A DNA stretch of 26,598 nucleotides from NCBI GenBank assembly GCA_018818235.1, contig JAHISE010000085.1:1-26598 (forward strand), read 5' to 3'. Within the stretch, counting starts at the first letter, position 1. Each line of letters starts with the position of its first letter. The translations under genes and the position numbers were made by a program. This document shows, piece by piece, positions 7,650 to 15,272 of the stretch. The DNA is from Patescibacteria group bacterium (GTDB lineage Bacteria > Patescibacteriota > Gracilibacteria > Peribacterales > Peribacteraceae). A model generated the notes under the pieces. It made no database searches. It was not told where the DNA came from and saw only the letters and a list, made by a program, of their open reading frames with translations.

Positions 7650-8660
7650 CTAATGGGTGAACTCATCTGGCCAGTGTACTCTCTCACATCCATATTGAGA
7701 AAGAAAGACATAAAGCGCACGTCCGAATCCAAATCCCTGGCAACCAGACCAGACTTCATCGTCACTGTCATTGAATGTGATACCAAATTTTGAAGTTAAT
7801 CGATCAAATGCCAGATCTCCACCGCCAATTTCAATCCACTCACCTGTGTGTGGGATGTAACATTCAATATCAATCGTCGGTATCTCATCAGGTTTGCACC
7901 CTTGCTGCAAGATATTGCCATACTTAGCGGAATCGCTGTGGCAACAGGAAGAACCGACCACAGTTCTCCATACAATTCCCAAATCATCCAGCATTTTAAT
8001 AACCTGATTCAATGAATTTTTTCGTATTTCCAGAGCATCTTCTGGTTTCCCCATAAATACCATTTCTGCGCCAATAAATTCCAATCCAGTTTGGAATCCA
8101 TTCTTTATTCTTTCCGGTTGTTCATTCCTGTAAGTCCATCCACCTAGCACTTCAAAAACTTTATACGGGGATTCCTGAGAAGATATAGGACTGTTTAGCG
8201 ACATGTATCTGTAAAACGATGGGCATTGAAGTGGATCAAGATAAAATTCCGGAAGATGTGCGCCCCTCTCCATCATATTCGGAACCACTCTCATTAATTC
8301 CCCACGAAGATTTTCACGCGCTTCCCAACCAAAGTTTCTGATGCTTTCGGTTCTTTGAAGTCGCGGGAATATCCATTCCTGATAATCCAGTTCGTCAGCG
8401 ACATACTTTCTAAGAAGATCCTGAAAAGTTTTTACACAGTGCGCGGCTTCACCAAGATAAATCCACTGACCCTCTGATATTTCCTGCAAAAATTTTCTAT
8501 TTTTAGCATCTTCTACGGCGTTCCCGCTATAAGTAATGCTTTCTTTGACTTTGTTACTGGTGGATAGTACCTGTCCTTCGGCATATGATTCGGCAGTTTC
8601 TCTGAGATCTAAAAATTCTCTCATAGTATAGTATTGGTAAGCAGCGCTCGAATTTAGCAT
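7650..8660 (-). CDS. Amino acid:[carrier protein] ligase-like class II aaRS paralogue
   Basis: A 336-residue homologue of the seryl-tRNA synthetase-like enzymes that adenylate an amino acid and load it on a carrier-protein phosphopantetheine. No N-terminal coiled-coil tRNA-binding arm is present. Three zinc ligands are recognisable: a Cys in LQCPSFYRYM (about 146), a Glu in TGLEFIGAEMVF (about 194) and a Cys in the motif-3 segment WSGCQGFGFGRAL (about 307). RNEQPERIK is motif 2-like. The family prefers glycine or alanine, but specificity here is unknown. ATG 8660 is chosen; TTG 8681 and ATG 8624 are alternatives, and none has a ribosome-binding site. No carrier protein gene with a DSL-type motif is seen nearby. 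The gene precedes the PhnP-like hydrolase and the Dap genes on the same strand. Confidence 0.75.
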   Translation of the reverse strand: MLNSSAAYQYYTMREFLDLRETAESYAEGQVLSTSNKVKESITYSGNAVEDAKNRKFLQEISEGQWIYLGEAAHCVKTFQDLLRKYVADELDYQEWIFPRLQRTESIRNFGWEARENLRGELMRVVPNMMERGAHLPEFYLDPLQCPSFYRYMSLNSPISSQESPYKVFEVLGGWTYRNEQPERIKNGFQTGLEFIGAEMVFMGKPEDALEIRKNSLNQVIKMLDDLGIVWRTVVGSSCCHSDSAKYGNILQQGCKPDEIPTIDIECYIPHTGEWIEIGGGDLAFDRLTSKFGITFNDSDDEVWSGCQGFGFGRALYVFLSQYGCERVHWPDEFTH

Positions 8661-8765
8661 AAAATAAGATAAAAACAACAAAAATTACCCGTTATCTGTC
8701 AAGTAATATATTATTAACTAGGAAAAAGTATAAAGCGTACAAGTACCCTTCTTCCAATCATCAAT

Positions 8766-9473
8766 ATGACAGAGGATTTGCCAACAAGTACTTACTTAAT
8801 GTCATTAAGAAGACGAAGAGAACAGAGAGAATATAATTCTCAGTTTTCTGACTATCTGACCGATGCGTTTCTCGGAACTCTTTCCATTGCATCATCAGCA
8901 ACAAATAGAAATCCGGCTGAAGATGCGCCCTGGGAGCCTTTGCCGGAAAGCGTCGAGGATTTGCTTAACTGCGCGTTAGTGGGTTACGAAAGATTGTTAA
9001 TCCCGTGTGAGCACTACACCTCAATTAAGACTGCTGAAGATGTAGTACGCAGCAGAAATCATCTAAAAAGTTTTCTTAATTCTGTAGGGATATCACATGA
9101 CAAACAATATGCGGAATATGAGGAGTTATTTTGTGATATACTGGCTTGCGCAATAGAGGCAGGAAAACTAAAATTCGCTGATACGGATATTTCCTGTCAC
9201 ATGGATAGATTGAGAGGTTTAGTAAAAGACTTATTCGATGTAGTTGAACAATTGCGTGTAAGTGTAAAGCACAGAAATCTTTCTGATACTCTGGAACAGA
9301 TCTTCGAAGCAGATGCACACAATGTTACAAGGCAATCCGTATGGAACTGCATTAAGGATGTTTACACTTGTGAATTTAGTTCCAGATATGCGGATTCATC
9401 CGGAGATCAATCACCGAGTTCCACCTTTTGCCTTCCTGAATTCCCATCGTTGCAATTGCCATATCAACAATAG
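8766..9473 (+). CDS. Hypothetical protein, 235 aa
   Basis: I do not recognise a family. The protein is mostly predicted helix, begins with a basic segment (SLRRRREQREY, about 13-23), and has scattered cysteines (in LLNCAL, LIPCEHY, FCDILACA, ISCHMD, WNCIKD, YTCEF). No signal peptide, membrane span or carrier-protein Ser motif is visible, and the C-terminus is Ser/Pro-rich and likely disordered. It diverges from the carrier-ligase-like gene with about 105 nt between start codons, so shared regulation is possible. Coding is supported by one long open frame with codon use like its neighbours and without good competing frames. A helper or regulatory role in the Dap pathway would be speculation. 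Confidence 0.65.
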   Translation: MTEDLPTSTYLMSLRRRREQREYNSQFSDYLTDAFLGTLSIASSATNRNPAEDAPWEPLPESVEDLLNCALVGYERLLIPCEHYTSIKTAEDVVRSRNHLKSFLNSVGISHDKQYAEYEELFCDILACAIEAGKLKFADTDISCHMDRLRGLVKDLFDVVEQLRVSVKHRNLSDTLEQIFEADAHNVTRQSVWNCIKDVYTCEFSSRYADSSGDQSPSSTFCLPEFPSLQLPYQQ

Positions 9474-9767
9474 AGCTTGAAGGTCGCAGTTACAATGTAC
9501 TTATATAGACTCAAATTGATTGCCTCTTATTTGAAATTTTGTAGTTGATTTTAAAGAAAATGTGGCATTGGTACTTATTAATAAATTAATTAACAAGTGA
9601 TTTTTGTGGTAGCTATTTCCCAAAGAAAGACCTTTAGTCTCATTGCATATGTTTTTTTCGTAAACCTAAACCACCTAACTATTGCATCCCCGATAAGAAG
9701 GGGGTGTCTCGAACACGAACAAATAGTAGTCAATCATAGATTCCCGCTTCGAACCTTGCCCCCACTG
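9474..9767. other. Intergenic, AT-rich, no gene seen
   Basis: An AT-rich stretch after the 235-aa gene, without a convincing terminator. From about 9680 the composition turns GC-richer and leads into the palindromic repeat at 9768. Short open frames here overlap the repeat and have no recognisable content. Confidence 0.5.
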
Positions 9768-9811
9768 CCCACCACACTTCGCTCGCTGAGGCGAGCTTCG
9801 CGTGGTACACC
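9768..9811. repeat. 44-bp palindromic repeat, left copy
   Basis: Begins CCCACCACACTTCGC and ends GCGTGGTACACC. The core is an inverted repeat, GCTCGC (9781-9786) with GCGAGC (9791-9796), and outer CCAC/GTGG can also pair. It matches 11019-11062 with only two differences in 44 bp. The two copies bracket the GIY-YIG, prohead-protease-like and TspO genes. Confidence 0.85.
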
Positions 9812-9832
9812 GCGTAGCCGTAGGCCAAGTGG
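9812..9832. repeat. 21-bp direct repeat, copy 1
   Basis: GCGTAGCCGTAGGCCAAGTG and one more G; matches 9877-9897 with two differences. It is part of the GC-rich repeat tract between the 44-bp palindrome and the GIY-YIG gene. Confidence 0.7.
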
Positions 9833-9876
9833 TGTGGCACGCCACCTCCAATGATCTACGAAGCGAAGTGCGCGCC

Positions 9877-9897
9877 GCGAAGCCGTAGGCGAAGTGG
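9877..9897. repeat. 21-bp direct repeat, copy 2
   Basis: GCGAAGCCGTAGGCGAAGTG and one more G; the second copy of the unit at 9812-9832. It ends 26 nt before the -10 box of the GIY-YIG gene. Confidence 0.7.
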
Positions 9898-9922
9898 CGT
9901 ATCAAGGAACACGAAGTGGGGA

Positions 9923-9928
9923 TATAAT
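9923..9928 (+). promoter_or_regulatory. TATAAT -10 box, leaderless GIY-YIG gene
   Basis: A consensus TATAAT ends 9 nt before the ATG at 9938. No clear -35 is seen at 17 nt. The spacing places transcription start at about the A of the ATG. Confidence 0.6.
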
Positions 9929-9937
9929 TCATCCCTT

Positions 9938-10174
9938 ATGTTTTTCGTATACATACTAAAACTCGAGAACAACCAGCATTACATCGGCTTCACAAGAGAT
10001 CTTAAAAAGAGACTTGTAAGACACAAAAACCACTCATCTCCAACAACAAGTCGAATATCTCCAAAAGATATGGTTTTCTATGCAGCATTTAAAACAAAAC
10101 GGAAAGCATTGGATTTTGAAAAATATCTAAAATCAAAATCTAGCCGTGCTTTTACACAAAAGCGTTTGATATAA
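9938..10174 (+). CDS. GIY-YIG domain protein (YhbQ/COG2827-like)
   Basis: A 78-residue single-domain GIY-YIG protein: FVYILKLENNQHYIGFTRDL with following KKRL holds the GIY/YIG and Arg motif, and FEKYLKSKSSRAFTQKR is the conserved C-terminal helix. An open frame runs upstream to 9851, but that part is translated repeat sequence; the Met at 9938 matches the family N-terminus and sits 9 nt after a TATAAT. It is a relative of the gene at 119. Its stop codon overlaps the -10 box of the next gene. Function is presumed nuclease, with unknown target; it could act on the palindromic repeats beside it, but nothing here proves that. Confidence 0.85.
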   Translation: MFFVYILKLENNQHYIGFTRDLKKRLVRHKNHSSPTTSRISPKDMVFYAAFKTKRKALDFEKYLKSKSSRAFTQKRLI

Positions 10175-10175
10175 T
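10170..10175 (+). promoter_or_regulatory. TATAAT -10 box, leaderless gene at 10184
   Basis: TATAAT overlaps the TAA stop of the GIY-YIG gene and ends 8 nt before ATG 10184. This is the same geometry as at 22945-22950. Confidence 0.6.
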
Positions 10176-10183
10176 ATGTGCAT

Positions 10184-10546
10184 ATGCCCATTCCAAAACG
10201 ATACAGCTCAATCAACTTTGTCCCACCACCGATAGTTTCAGACTATGCAACAGAAGGCCTCAGACTTAGGCGAAAGTTTAAGCGAGGTGGAACTTCTATT
10301 GGCATTGCCCGTGCACGCGATCTTAAAAATCGTAAACGTCTTAGTCCAAAGACAATCAAGCGAATGGTTAGCTTCTTTGCCCGACACGAAGTTGATAAAC
10401 GTGGAAAGAATTTTGGCAATCCGGATAAGCCCAGCAATGGTTTTATTGCATGGATGCTTTGGGGAGGTGATCCTGCAAAAAAATGGGCAAAGAGTATACT
10501 AATGGAGATCAAGCAATGTGATTTACAATTCCCATCATCCAAATGA
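10184..10546 (+). CDS. Freestanding domain resembling phage prohead-protease-associated region
   Basis: A 120-residue protein. ARARDLKNRKRLSPKTIKRM (about 35-54) followed by SFFARHEVDKRGK and FIAWMLWGGDPAKKWA matches, from memory, a conserved segment found in phage-related proteins and often next to or fused with HK97-type prohead protease domains. Here it stands alone, without other phage structural genes. The biochemical role of the segment is unknown to me. ATG 10184 is chosen over an in-frame GTG at 10178 because it lies 8 nt after TATAAT. Its stop overlaps the TspO start (ATGA), so the two are coupled. Confidence 0.72.
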   Translation: MPIPKRYSSINFVPPPIVSDYATEGLRLRRKFKRGGTSIGIARARDLKNRKRLSPKTIKRMVSFFARHEVDKRGKNFGNPDKPSNGFIAWMLWGGDPAKKWAKSILMEIKQCDLQFPSSK

Positions 10547-10947
10547 ATCCTTCAGACACAACTCAGTGGTATGCAACACTGATCAAACCTCCGTTTGCTC
10601 CGCCATCATGGATATTTGGACCGGTATGGTCAATCCTTTATATCGTAATATTAATTTCATTCGGGTACGTTTTCTTCAATGCATTCAGCCATAAGTGGTC
10701 TGTAAAGATTGCCATTCCGTTCATAATTAATTTGATAGCAAATCTGAGTTTCACCCCTATCCAATTTGGATTAAAAAACAATTTTCTGGCTCTTATAGAT
10801 ATTTTAATCGTGCTTGGAACAATAATATGGATGATGCGAGTAGTTTGGCCTCTTGCTCCATTGGTAGGCTGGGCGCAGGTCCCATATCTTATTTGGGTAA
10901 GTTTTGCGACAATTTTGCAGTTGAGCATTACTTGGTTGAATAGGTAA
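10543..10947 (+). CDS. TspO/MBR family membrane protein
   Basis: A 134-residue protein with about five predicted transmembrane helices. WYATLIKPPFAPPSWIFGPV (9-28) is the family signature, followed by VWSILYI, a central NLIANLSFTPIQFG and the C-terminal PYLIWVSFATILQLSITWLN. TspO proteins bind tetrapyrroles and other hydrophobic ligands and are involved in stress responses; the precise role in a streamlined bacterium is not known. The usual length is 150-160, so this is slightly short but complete. It overlaps the preceding gene by 4 nt (ATGA). Confidence 0.93.
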   Translation: MNPSDTTQWYATLIKPPFAPPSWIFGPVWSILYIVILISFGYVFFNAFSHKWSVKIAIPFIINLIANLSFTPIQFGLKNNFLALIDILIVLGTIIWMMRVVWPLAPLVGWAQVPYLIWVSFATILQLSITWLNR

Positions 10948-11018
10948 ATATTTTGAAAAGTATTGATACCTCTTCACAATGTCCTTTCAAAACCGGATTT
11001 GTATTCAAACTCTCCCGG

Positions 11019-11062
11019 CCCACCATACTTCGCTCGCTGTGGCGAGCTTCGCGTGGTACACC
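11019..11062. repeat. 44-bp palindromic repeat, right copy
   Basis: The second copy of the 9768-9811 repeat, in the same orientation, with two mismatches. The preceding 7 nt (CTCCCGG) plus the start of this copy recur at positions 5-19 of the window. Confidence 0.85.
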
Positions 11063-11113
11063 ATTCATCTCCACACATATATCTTCAGCACTCCTATTGA
11101 ACAAATTTTTTAT

Positions 11114-12382
11114 TCAATTATTTAATCCAATATAAACCACATCCGGTATCTCCCGAATAAATTCCTGAGCGAATGTATATGTATATGCTCCCTGATATGG
11201 AAGACAAATCAAATCCCCTTCCTGAACGTCACTGCAATAGAGGTAGTAACCCCAGATGTCATCGGGAGTGCAGAGTGAACCATAGAGAAGAGATGGAATT
11301 TCACGTTCCACCGAAAAGTGAGTGAGATTAAAAACAGGTGTATACCAAAAATGCTGGTACTTCTCCCAACCAATCATGTTGTTCCCGCCATCGGTAATAC
11401 ATATGGATTGTTCTTTTATATCTGTAATAGAAAGCAGTATGTGCAACGAATTCTGCGAAAGATAGCGACCCGGTTCCAGATACATTTTTGCATTTGGCAA
11501 AGCGGGTCGTATGTGGTTTTGCATTGCCAGAACAATTGCTGATGCAAAATCCTTAACAGGTGTAATTTGCATCGGGATATATCGCGGATGATACTCGTCG
11601 TTAAGAATCATATCTAAAGTGCCTGTAGGACATGCAGCATGCTCTAAATCTTTGTTCCAAGGATAGTAGCCCTCCCAAGTATTAACAGGATAGATTCCTC
11701 CACCGATATCCAGATACGTAAACTGCTGCCGCTCATCATTGGAAAATTGCTCCGTCAAATATTTAGCCACTTCTTCCAGAGTCCTAACATAGTTATCCGG
11801 ATTAGTGTTAAAACTAATATGAAAGTGGATTCCGCAAAATTCGATCTCAGGAAATGCGGAGGCCTTGTCGTAGAATTCCCGCAGTTGGTTAAGTGGCAGC
11901 CCAAACTTGGTCCAGCCTGATTGGTTATTTGTTATGATGCGCAGACCACAGCGGATTTTTGTTTTTCTTTTTTTTGCCATTTCCGCAAGCAACGTAAGCT
12001 CCCGAACTGTTTCAAGATTAACAGTAATACAATCGGCATGATCTAAAATCAGTTCGAAATCGCGCTCCTTTTTGGCCGGACCGGTATAAATAATTCTCTT
12101 CGCCCCTGCTTCCAATGCGAGCTTAAGTTCTCGGTGACTGGAAGCATCCAATCCGGCACCTTGCTCAACTACTGTTTTAAGCAACAAACTACACGGATTG
12201 CTTTTTATCGCATAGAATATCTCAACAGATTCGCCTACATCCCTAAACGCGGAATCGAATTCACCGTAGCTCCTGCGAACCTCTTTGGGATCATATACAT
12301 AAAGAGGCGTATTGTATTTATCCGCAATGGCAATGAGCGGTTGCCTGAGCACCTGAATCCGATGCAGGAGTTCCTGATTCAT
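11114..12382 (-). CDS. Fold-III PLP decarboxylase (diaminopimelate/SbnH-like)
   Basis: A 422-residue alanine racemase-fold decarboxylase. Visible are the PLP lysine K60 (FYAIKSNP), DASSHRE (79-85), HFHIS (186-190), DIGGGIY (225-231), EPGRYLS (303-309), the catalytic Cys in GSLCTPDD (C371) and QGAYTYTF (397-404). These mark it as a diaminopimelate/ornithine-type decarboxylase, a family that includes SbnH, which decarboxylates citryl-Dap in staphyloferrin B assembly. A lysine-pathway LysA role is possible, but its place at the end of an ATP-grasp/PP-loop operon argues for a biosynthetic role acting on a Dap- or peptide-linked carboxylate. It lies 27 nt after the ATP-grasp gene. Confidence 0.87.
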   Translation of the reverse strand: MNQELLHRIQVLRQPLIAIADKYNTPLYVYDPKEVRRSYGEFDSAFRDVGESVEIFYAIKSNPCSLLLKTVVEQGAGLDASSHRELKLALEAGAKRIIYTGPAKKERDFELILDHADCITVNLETVRELTLLAEMAKKRKTKIRCGLRIITNNQSGWTKFGLPLNQLREFYDKASAFPEIEFCGIHFHISFNTNPDNYVRTLEEVAKYLTEQFSNDERQQFTYLDIGGGIYPVNTWEGYYPWNKDLEHAACPTGTLDMILNDEYHPRYIPMQITPVKDFASAIVLAMQNHIRPALPNAKMYLEPGRYLSQNSLHILLSITDIKEQSICITDGGNNMIGWEKYQHFWYTPVFNLTHFSVEREIPSLLYGSLCTPDDIWGYYLYCSDVQEGDLICLPYQGAYTYTFAQEFIREIPDVVYIGLNN

Positions 12383-12409
12383 GAAAGATACTCTACAGTA
12401 TAAATTCAG

Positions 12410-13738
12410 TTATTCCAGACAACTCTCAACAAGTTTTGATACAAAATCAAGAATCGATTCTCCACGGGAATTGATTACAATCTTATCTGACAGGATATCT
12501 GCAACAGGTAAATCGGAAAGTACAACACCCAAATTTGAAGTGAGATTAAGAAGAGTATTTTTTTGAATTGTGTGCACAATCAGAAGGTCTTCTGCTTTAA
12601 GATTGGAAAGATCAAGTGAGTATGGATTGCCATCCACATTCGGATTGTAAATCCCTACATCCCAAGGTTTATTGATTCTGCGACCGGAAAATCGACGGCC
12701 AAACTGATCCAGATCAAGCACGCATCCTTCAAAATCCGTATCGGGTATAAAAGAAATATCACCCGAACAATCACCCTCCATAAAACAACGTACATACTCT
12801 TCCATCAGATCATATCCGTTTAAAAGATTGGGATGCTGTGCTATCTGACAAGTGCATATCGACTGACGCGGATTACATTCAACAATAAATACATCGTCCC
12901 CTTCTACAATACAATCCACGTTTGCCATACCTACAAATCCAAGAGCGCGAATCGCATCAGCAATTTGCGATAATGATCGTTCCAACGAAATGATTGCCTT
13001 TGCAGAAATAGAACTTTTTGGAATCCATTGCGTTCCTATAAAGTAAGGAGGATCGTCCTGAGCGGGGATGAATAGTTGCGAACGAAGCGCAGAAAACATC
13101 GTGTTTGATTCTCCAACCAAAATAGTAACACCCAGTGCTCGCCCTGTAATAAATTCACGATACAACAATGGGAATGGAAGACTATTTTCTGAAATGACAT
13201 TCGACAAGTGTTCCTTTGAATCAATGAAGTACGTTCCAAGTCCACCCCAACTATCAGGGACTTGCAATACTCCGGTGAACGGGAGTGTATTCACAACATC
13301 ATCGTTCGATCTTAGAACATGACTAACGGGAACAGAAATGTTGTTTTTGTGGAGCACGTCATTGAAGATGACTTTATCTTCCAGTTGCTTTTGCAAGTTT
13401 GAGTTGGGAGCGACAATGGTAATTCCCATTTTTTGCGACCAGTTTTCCAGTGTACCTGATGTAAAACAGGAAGGAAGAAAAGCATTTACCCCCTTAAGTA
13501 CCAATTCATCAGAAATATTGGTGGAAGATATTATGGTTTCATCAGAGAGTTCTCCTTTATTCGACGTTAGGATAACCTGATCAGTTGTAAGGTTGGCGCC
13601 TGCAAACTTCGCATAGGGACTTCCTTCTTGTGCAATACAGCAATAACGATCACGCAATCCAGAGAGCAACAGATCCAGTGATGTAATGGAAGCGATCATA
13701 TTTGCCGAGTTCCGTAAAGTACCTTCTATATTACTCAT
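12410..13738 (-). CDS. ATP-grasp ligase
   Basis: A 442-residue ATP-grasp enzyme. The nucleotide-binding region includes LQVPDSWGGLGTYFI (about 158-172) as the glycine-rich lid, LLYREFITGRALGVT (191-205) and MANVDCIVEGDDVFIVECNP (271-290) with the metal-binding Glu and Asn (VECNPRQS). The C-terminal 140 residues are not recognised. ATP-grasp ligases activate a carboxylate as acyl phosphate and join it to an amine or thiol. Substrates cannot be read from the sequence. It overlaps the PP-loop gene upstream by 8 nt (translational coupling) and precedes the decarboxylase. The length is near MysC-type ligases, but no mycosporine genes are present. Confidence 0.85.
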   Translation of the reverse strand: MSNIEGTLRNSANMIASITSLDLLLSGLRDRYCCIAQEGSPYAKFAGANLTTDQVILTSNKGELSDETIISSTNISDELVLKGVNAFLPSCFTSGTLENWSQKMGITIVAPNSNLQKQLEDKVIFNDVLHKNNISVPVSHVLRSNDDVVNTLPFTGVLQVPDSWGGLGTYFIDSKEHLSNVISENSLPFPLLYREFITGRALGVTILVGESNTMFSALRSQLFIPAQDDPPYFIGTQWIPKSSISAKAIISLERSLSQIADAIRALGFVGMANVDCIVEGDDVFIVECNPRQSICTCQIAQHPNLLNGYDLMEEYVRCFMEGDCSGDISFIPDTDFEGCVLDLDQFGRRFSGRRINKPWDVGIYNPNVDGNPYSLDLSNLKAEDLLIVHTIQKNTLLNLTSNLGVVLSDLPVADILSDKIVINSRGESILDFVSKLVESCLE

Positions 13739-15149
13739 GAATCAAGTTAGCATGTAGGGATGATCTTGCCTTTTCTTTTAGGGCTTCTGTCTCCATGGCA
13801 AATATTTTCATGATCGGATCACTAAGTGTTGGAGGCAGATTTTTTTCTGAGTTGATTCCTAGGTACTTATCAAGTAATTGTTCTTGTCTTTTTATCATAA
13901 ATGGCAATATCTCCTTGCGGAATCTATCCATACTCTCGCCGGAGTATCCTGCTCTTTCAGAAAGCATAAATGCCGTTCCAAGTTCATCCTGGGAACCATA
14001 GATCGGATGCTTGGGATCATATCCAAAGAAGTGTTCGTAAATTTCTTCATACTCCTTGGAAAATAGATTATCTTTAAAACCCGCTTTCTGAGGAGATACT
14101 CCGGACCCACAACAAAGCGCATACATGTATCCGCATTTTGTGCATCGCTGACACCAACGATACAAACGTCCATGTTCGGAATCCGCAAAGCAGGACATTT
14201 GATACTTACCAACCTCCGGATAACGCCGATGAAGAATCCCAGTGATCGCAAGTTCGTATAACGGTTCCATCAGGCTAATAACTTCGATCTTTCTGCCAAG
14301 CATGAGTGTGGCAAGTAACGTCTGTTGCGAGAGCCAATCGCTGTGCTGATCGTATCCGGCCTTGTAAGTACGAACTCCTTCGCGATCATTAAAGATATCA
14401 TTGCACGACTGTTCGTTACCGGGAAATGTGTACTGAGCGTTAAGTGCATAGGCGAATGGTAGAGTAAGCAGTGCATACTCAGTGGTGTGTAAGCCCCAAC
14501 CAAGTTCCGTCTTGAGTCCCCAGAAGGTTCCGTATCTAAAAATACCGGGGCTAAATTCCACAACATGAACAGTGGTATCAAATTCTTTTTGGAAACGTTC
14601 GATCAGTTCCTTCTTATGCTCGTATTCGAAGATATTAGCCGGCTCTATAAAGAGTACGGGTATTGGCTCCATTCCTATCTCGCGACTTAAGGCAAAGCTG
14701 AGCAAACTCTCCTTGCCGAAAGAAAATGGAATAATTGCACGTTGTGGTTTGGCATTCTGCAATGAAAAATCCACCGACCTGGGTGTAGCAATGTTATTGT
14801 CCGCAAATGACCAATCGGTATTGAAAAAATTCTTCACATACTCCATGGAAGAAGCATTGTCTGTAAGAGCACAGATCGGCATATCGTATATTCCATTCTT
14901 AAAGAGAAATGTTTCCGCAATCGGACGACTGGTACGCATCTGGGCCTTTGGGAGACCGAACATTTGCGGGAGATATAGCGTGGTACTGTATGCAAGATTA
15001 TCACGAAGAATCTCCCGAAGATTCTGTGGATACTGCGACCAAATCTCCTTGGGATAGCGAATAGGAAACGAATCGTCGTTTACAAAAATATCTATGCCTT
15101 CATCAGTAATGCGTGCATCAATAATTAGCGAAGCTGGGATAGTTTTCAT
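13731..15149 (-). CDS. PP-loop ATPase with Cys-rich (QueC-like) metal site
   Basis: A 472-residue protein. PFSFGKESLLSFAL (141-154) is a PP-loop pyrophosphatase motif (normally SGGxDS; here SFGKES), followed by VLFIEPANIFEYEHKK as the second strand. A cysteine cluster C320, C333, C336, C339, C346, C347 resembles the zinc site of QueC, though the first spacing is longer. The N-terminal 130 residues are unrecognised. PP-loop enzymes adenylate a carboxylate, carbonyl or tRNA base and then displace AMP with an amine, ammonia or sulfur donor. In this operon it may form an amide, amidine or nitrile-like group on a peptide intermediate, which is inference. It has its own promoter at 15170-15199. Confidence 0.78.
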   Translation of the reverse strand: MKTIPASLIIDARITDEGIDIFVNDDSFPIRYPKEIWSQYPQNLREILRDNLAYSTTLYLPQMFGLPKAQMRTSRPIAETFLFKNGIYDMPICALTDNASSMEYVKNFFNTDWSFADNNIATPRSVDFSLQNAKPQRAIIPFSFGKESLLSFALSREIGMEPIPVLFIEPANIFEYEHKKELIERFQKEFDTTVHVVEFSPGIFRYGTFWGLKTELGWGLHTTEYALLTLPFAYALNAQYTFPGNEQSCNDIFNDREGVRTYKAGYDQHSDWLSQQTLLATLMLGRKIEVISLMEPLYELAITGILHRRYPEVGKYQMSCFADSEHGRLYRWCQRCTKCGYMYALCCGSGVSPQKAGFKDNLFSKEYEEIYEHFFGYDPKHPIYGSQDELGTAFMLSERAGYSGESMDRFRKEILPFMIKRQEQLLDKYLGINSEKNLPPTLSDPIMKIFAMETEALKEKARSSLHANLIHE

Positions 15150-15169
15150 AGTGTGTATTCTGAATTGAA

Positions 15170-15199
15170 ATTATAAAGAGGAACCAATCATAATATCAA
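15170..15199 (-). promoter_or_regulatory. Promoter of PP-loop/ATP-grasp/decarboxylase operon
   Basis: On the minus strand, TTGATA (15199-15194), an 18-nt spacer and consensus TATAAT (15175-15170). The ATG at 15149 lies 20 nt further, giving a 5' leader of about 13 nt. This makes 15149-11114 a separate transcription unit, although it follows the double ATP-grasp gene by only 123 nt. Confidence 0.6.
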
Positions 15200-15272
15200 C
15201 TTTGCTGAAAATATAGTCCATTATTTCATTTAATACCGAAACAATATAAATGTGGATTTAGCATTGATTTGA

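Noticed and set aside
7646..7786. Upstream extension of the PhnP-like frame by 47 codons
   Set aside because: It overlaps the 3' end of the ligase gene in another frame, has no family similarity, and the conserved MBL N-terminus begins at the Met at 7645, 4 nt after the ligase stop.
4742..9473. Carrier protein partner for the aa:CP ligase-like enzyme
   Set aside because: None of the neighbouring frames shows a DSL-type phosphopantetheine motif in a small acidic helical protein.
9690..9766. tRNA-like stretch with TTCGAA segments
   Set aside because: The apparent T-arm has only three pairs on either strand and no acceptor or anticodon stem can be completed.
9851..9937. Upstream extension of the second GIY-YIG frame
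   Set aside because: It translates the repeat tract; the family N-terminus and the TATAAT box both favour ATG 9938.
14572..15057. 161-codon open frame antisense to the PP-loop gene
   Set aside because: Shadow of a real gene on the opposite strand; no recognisable protein content.
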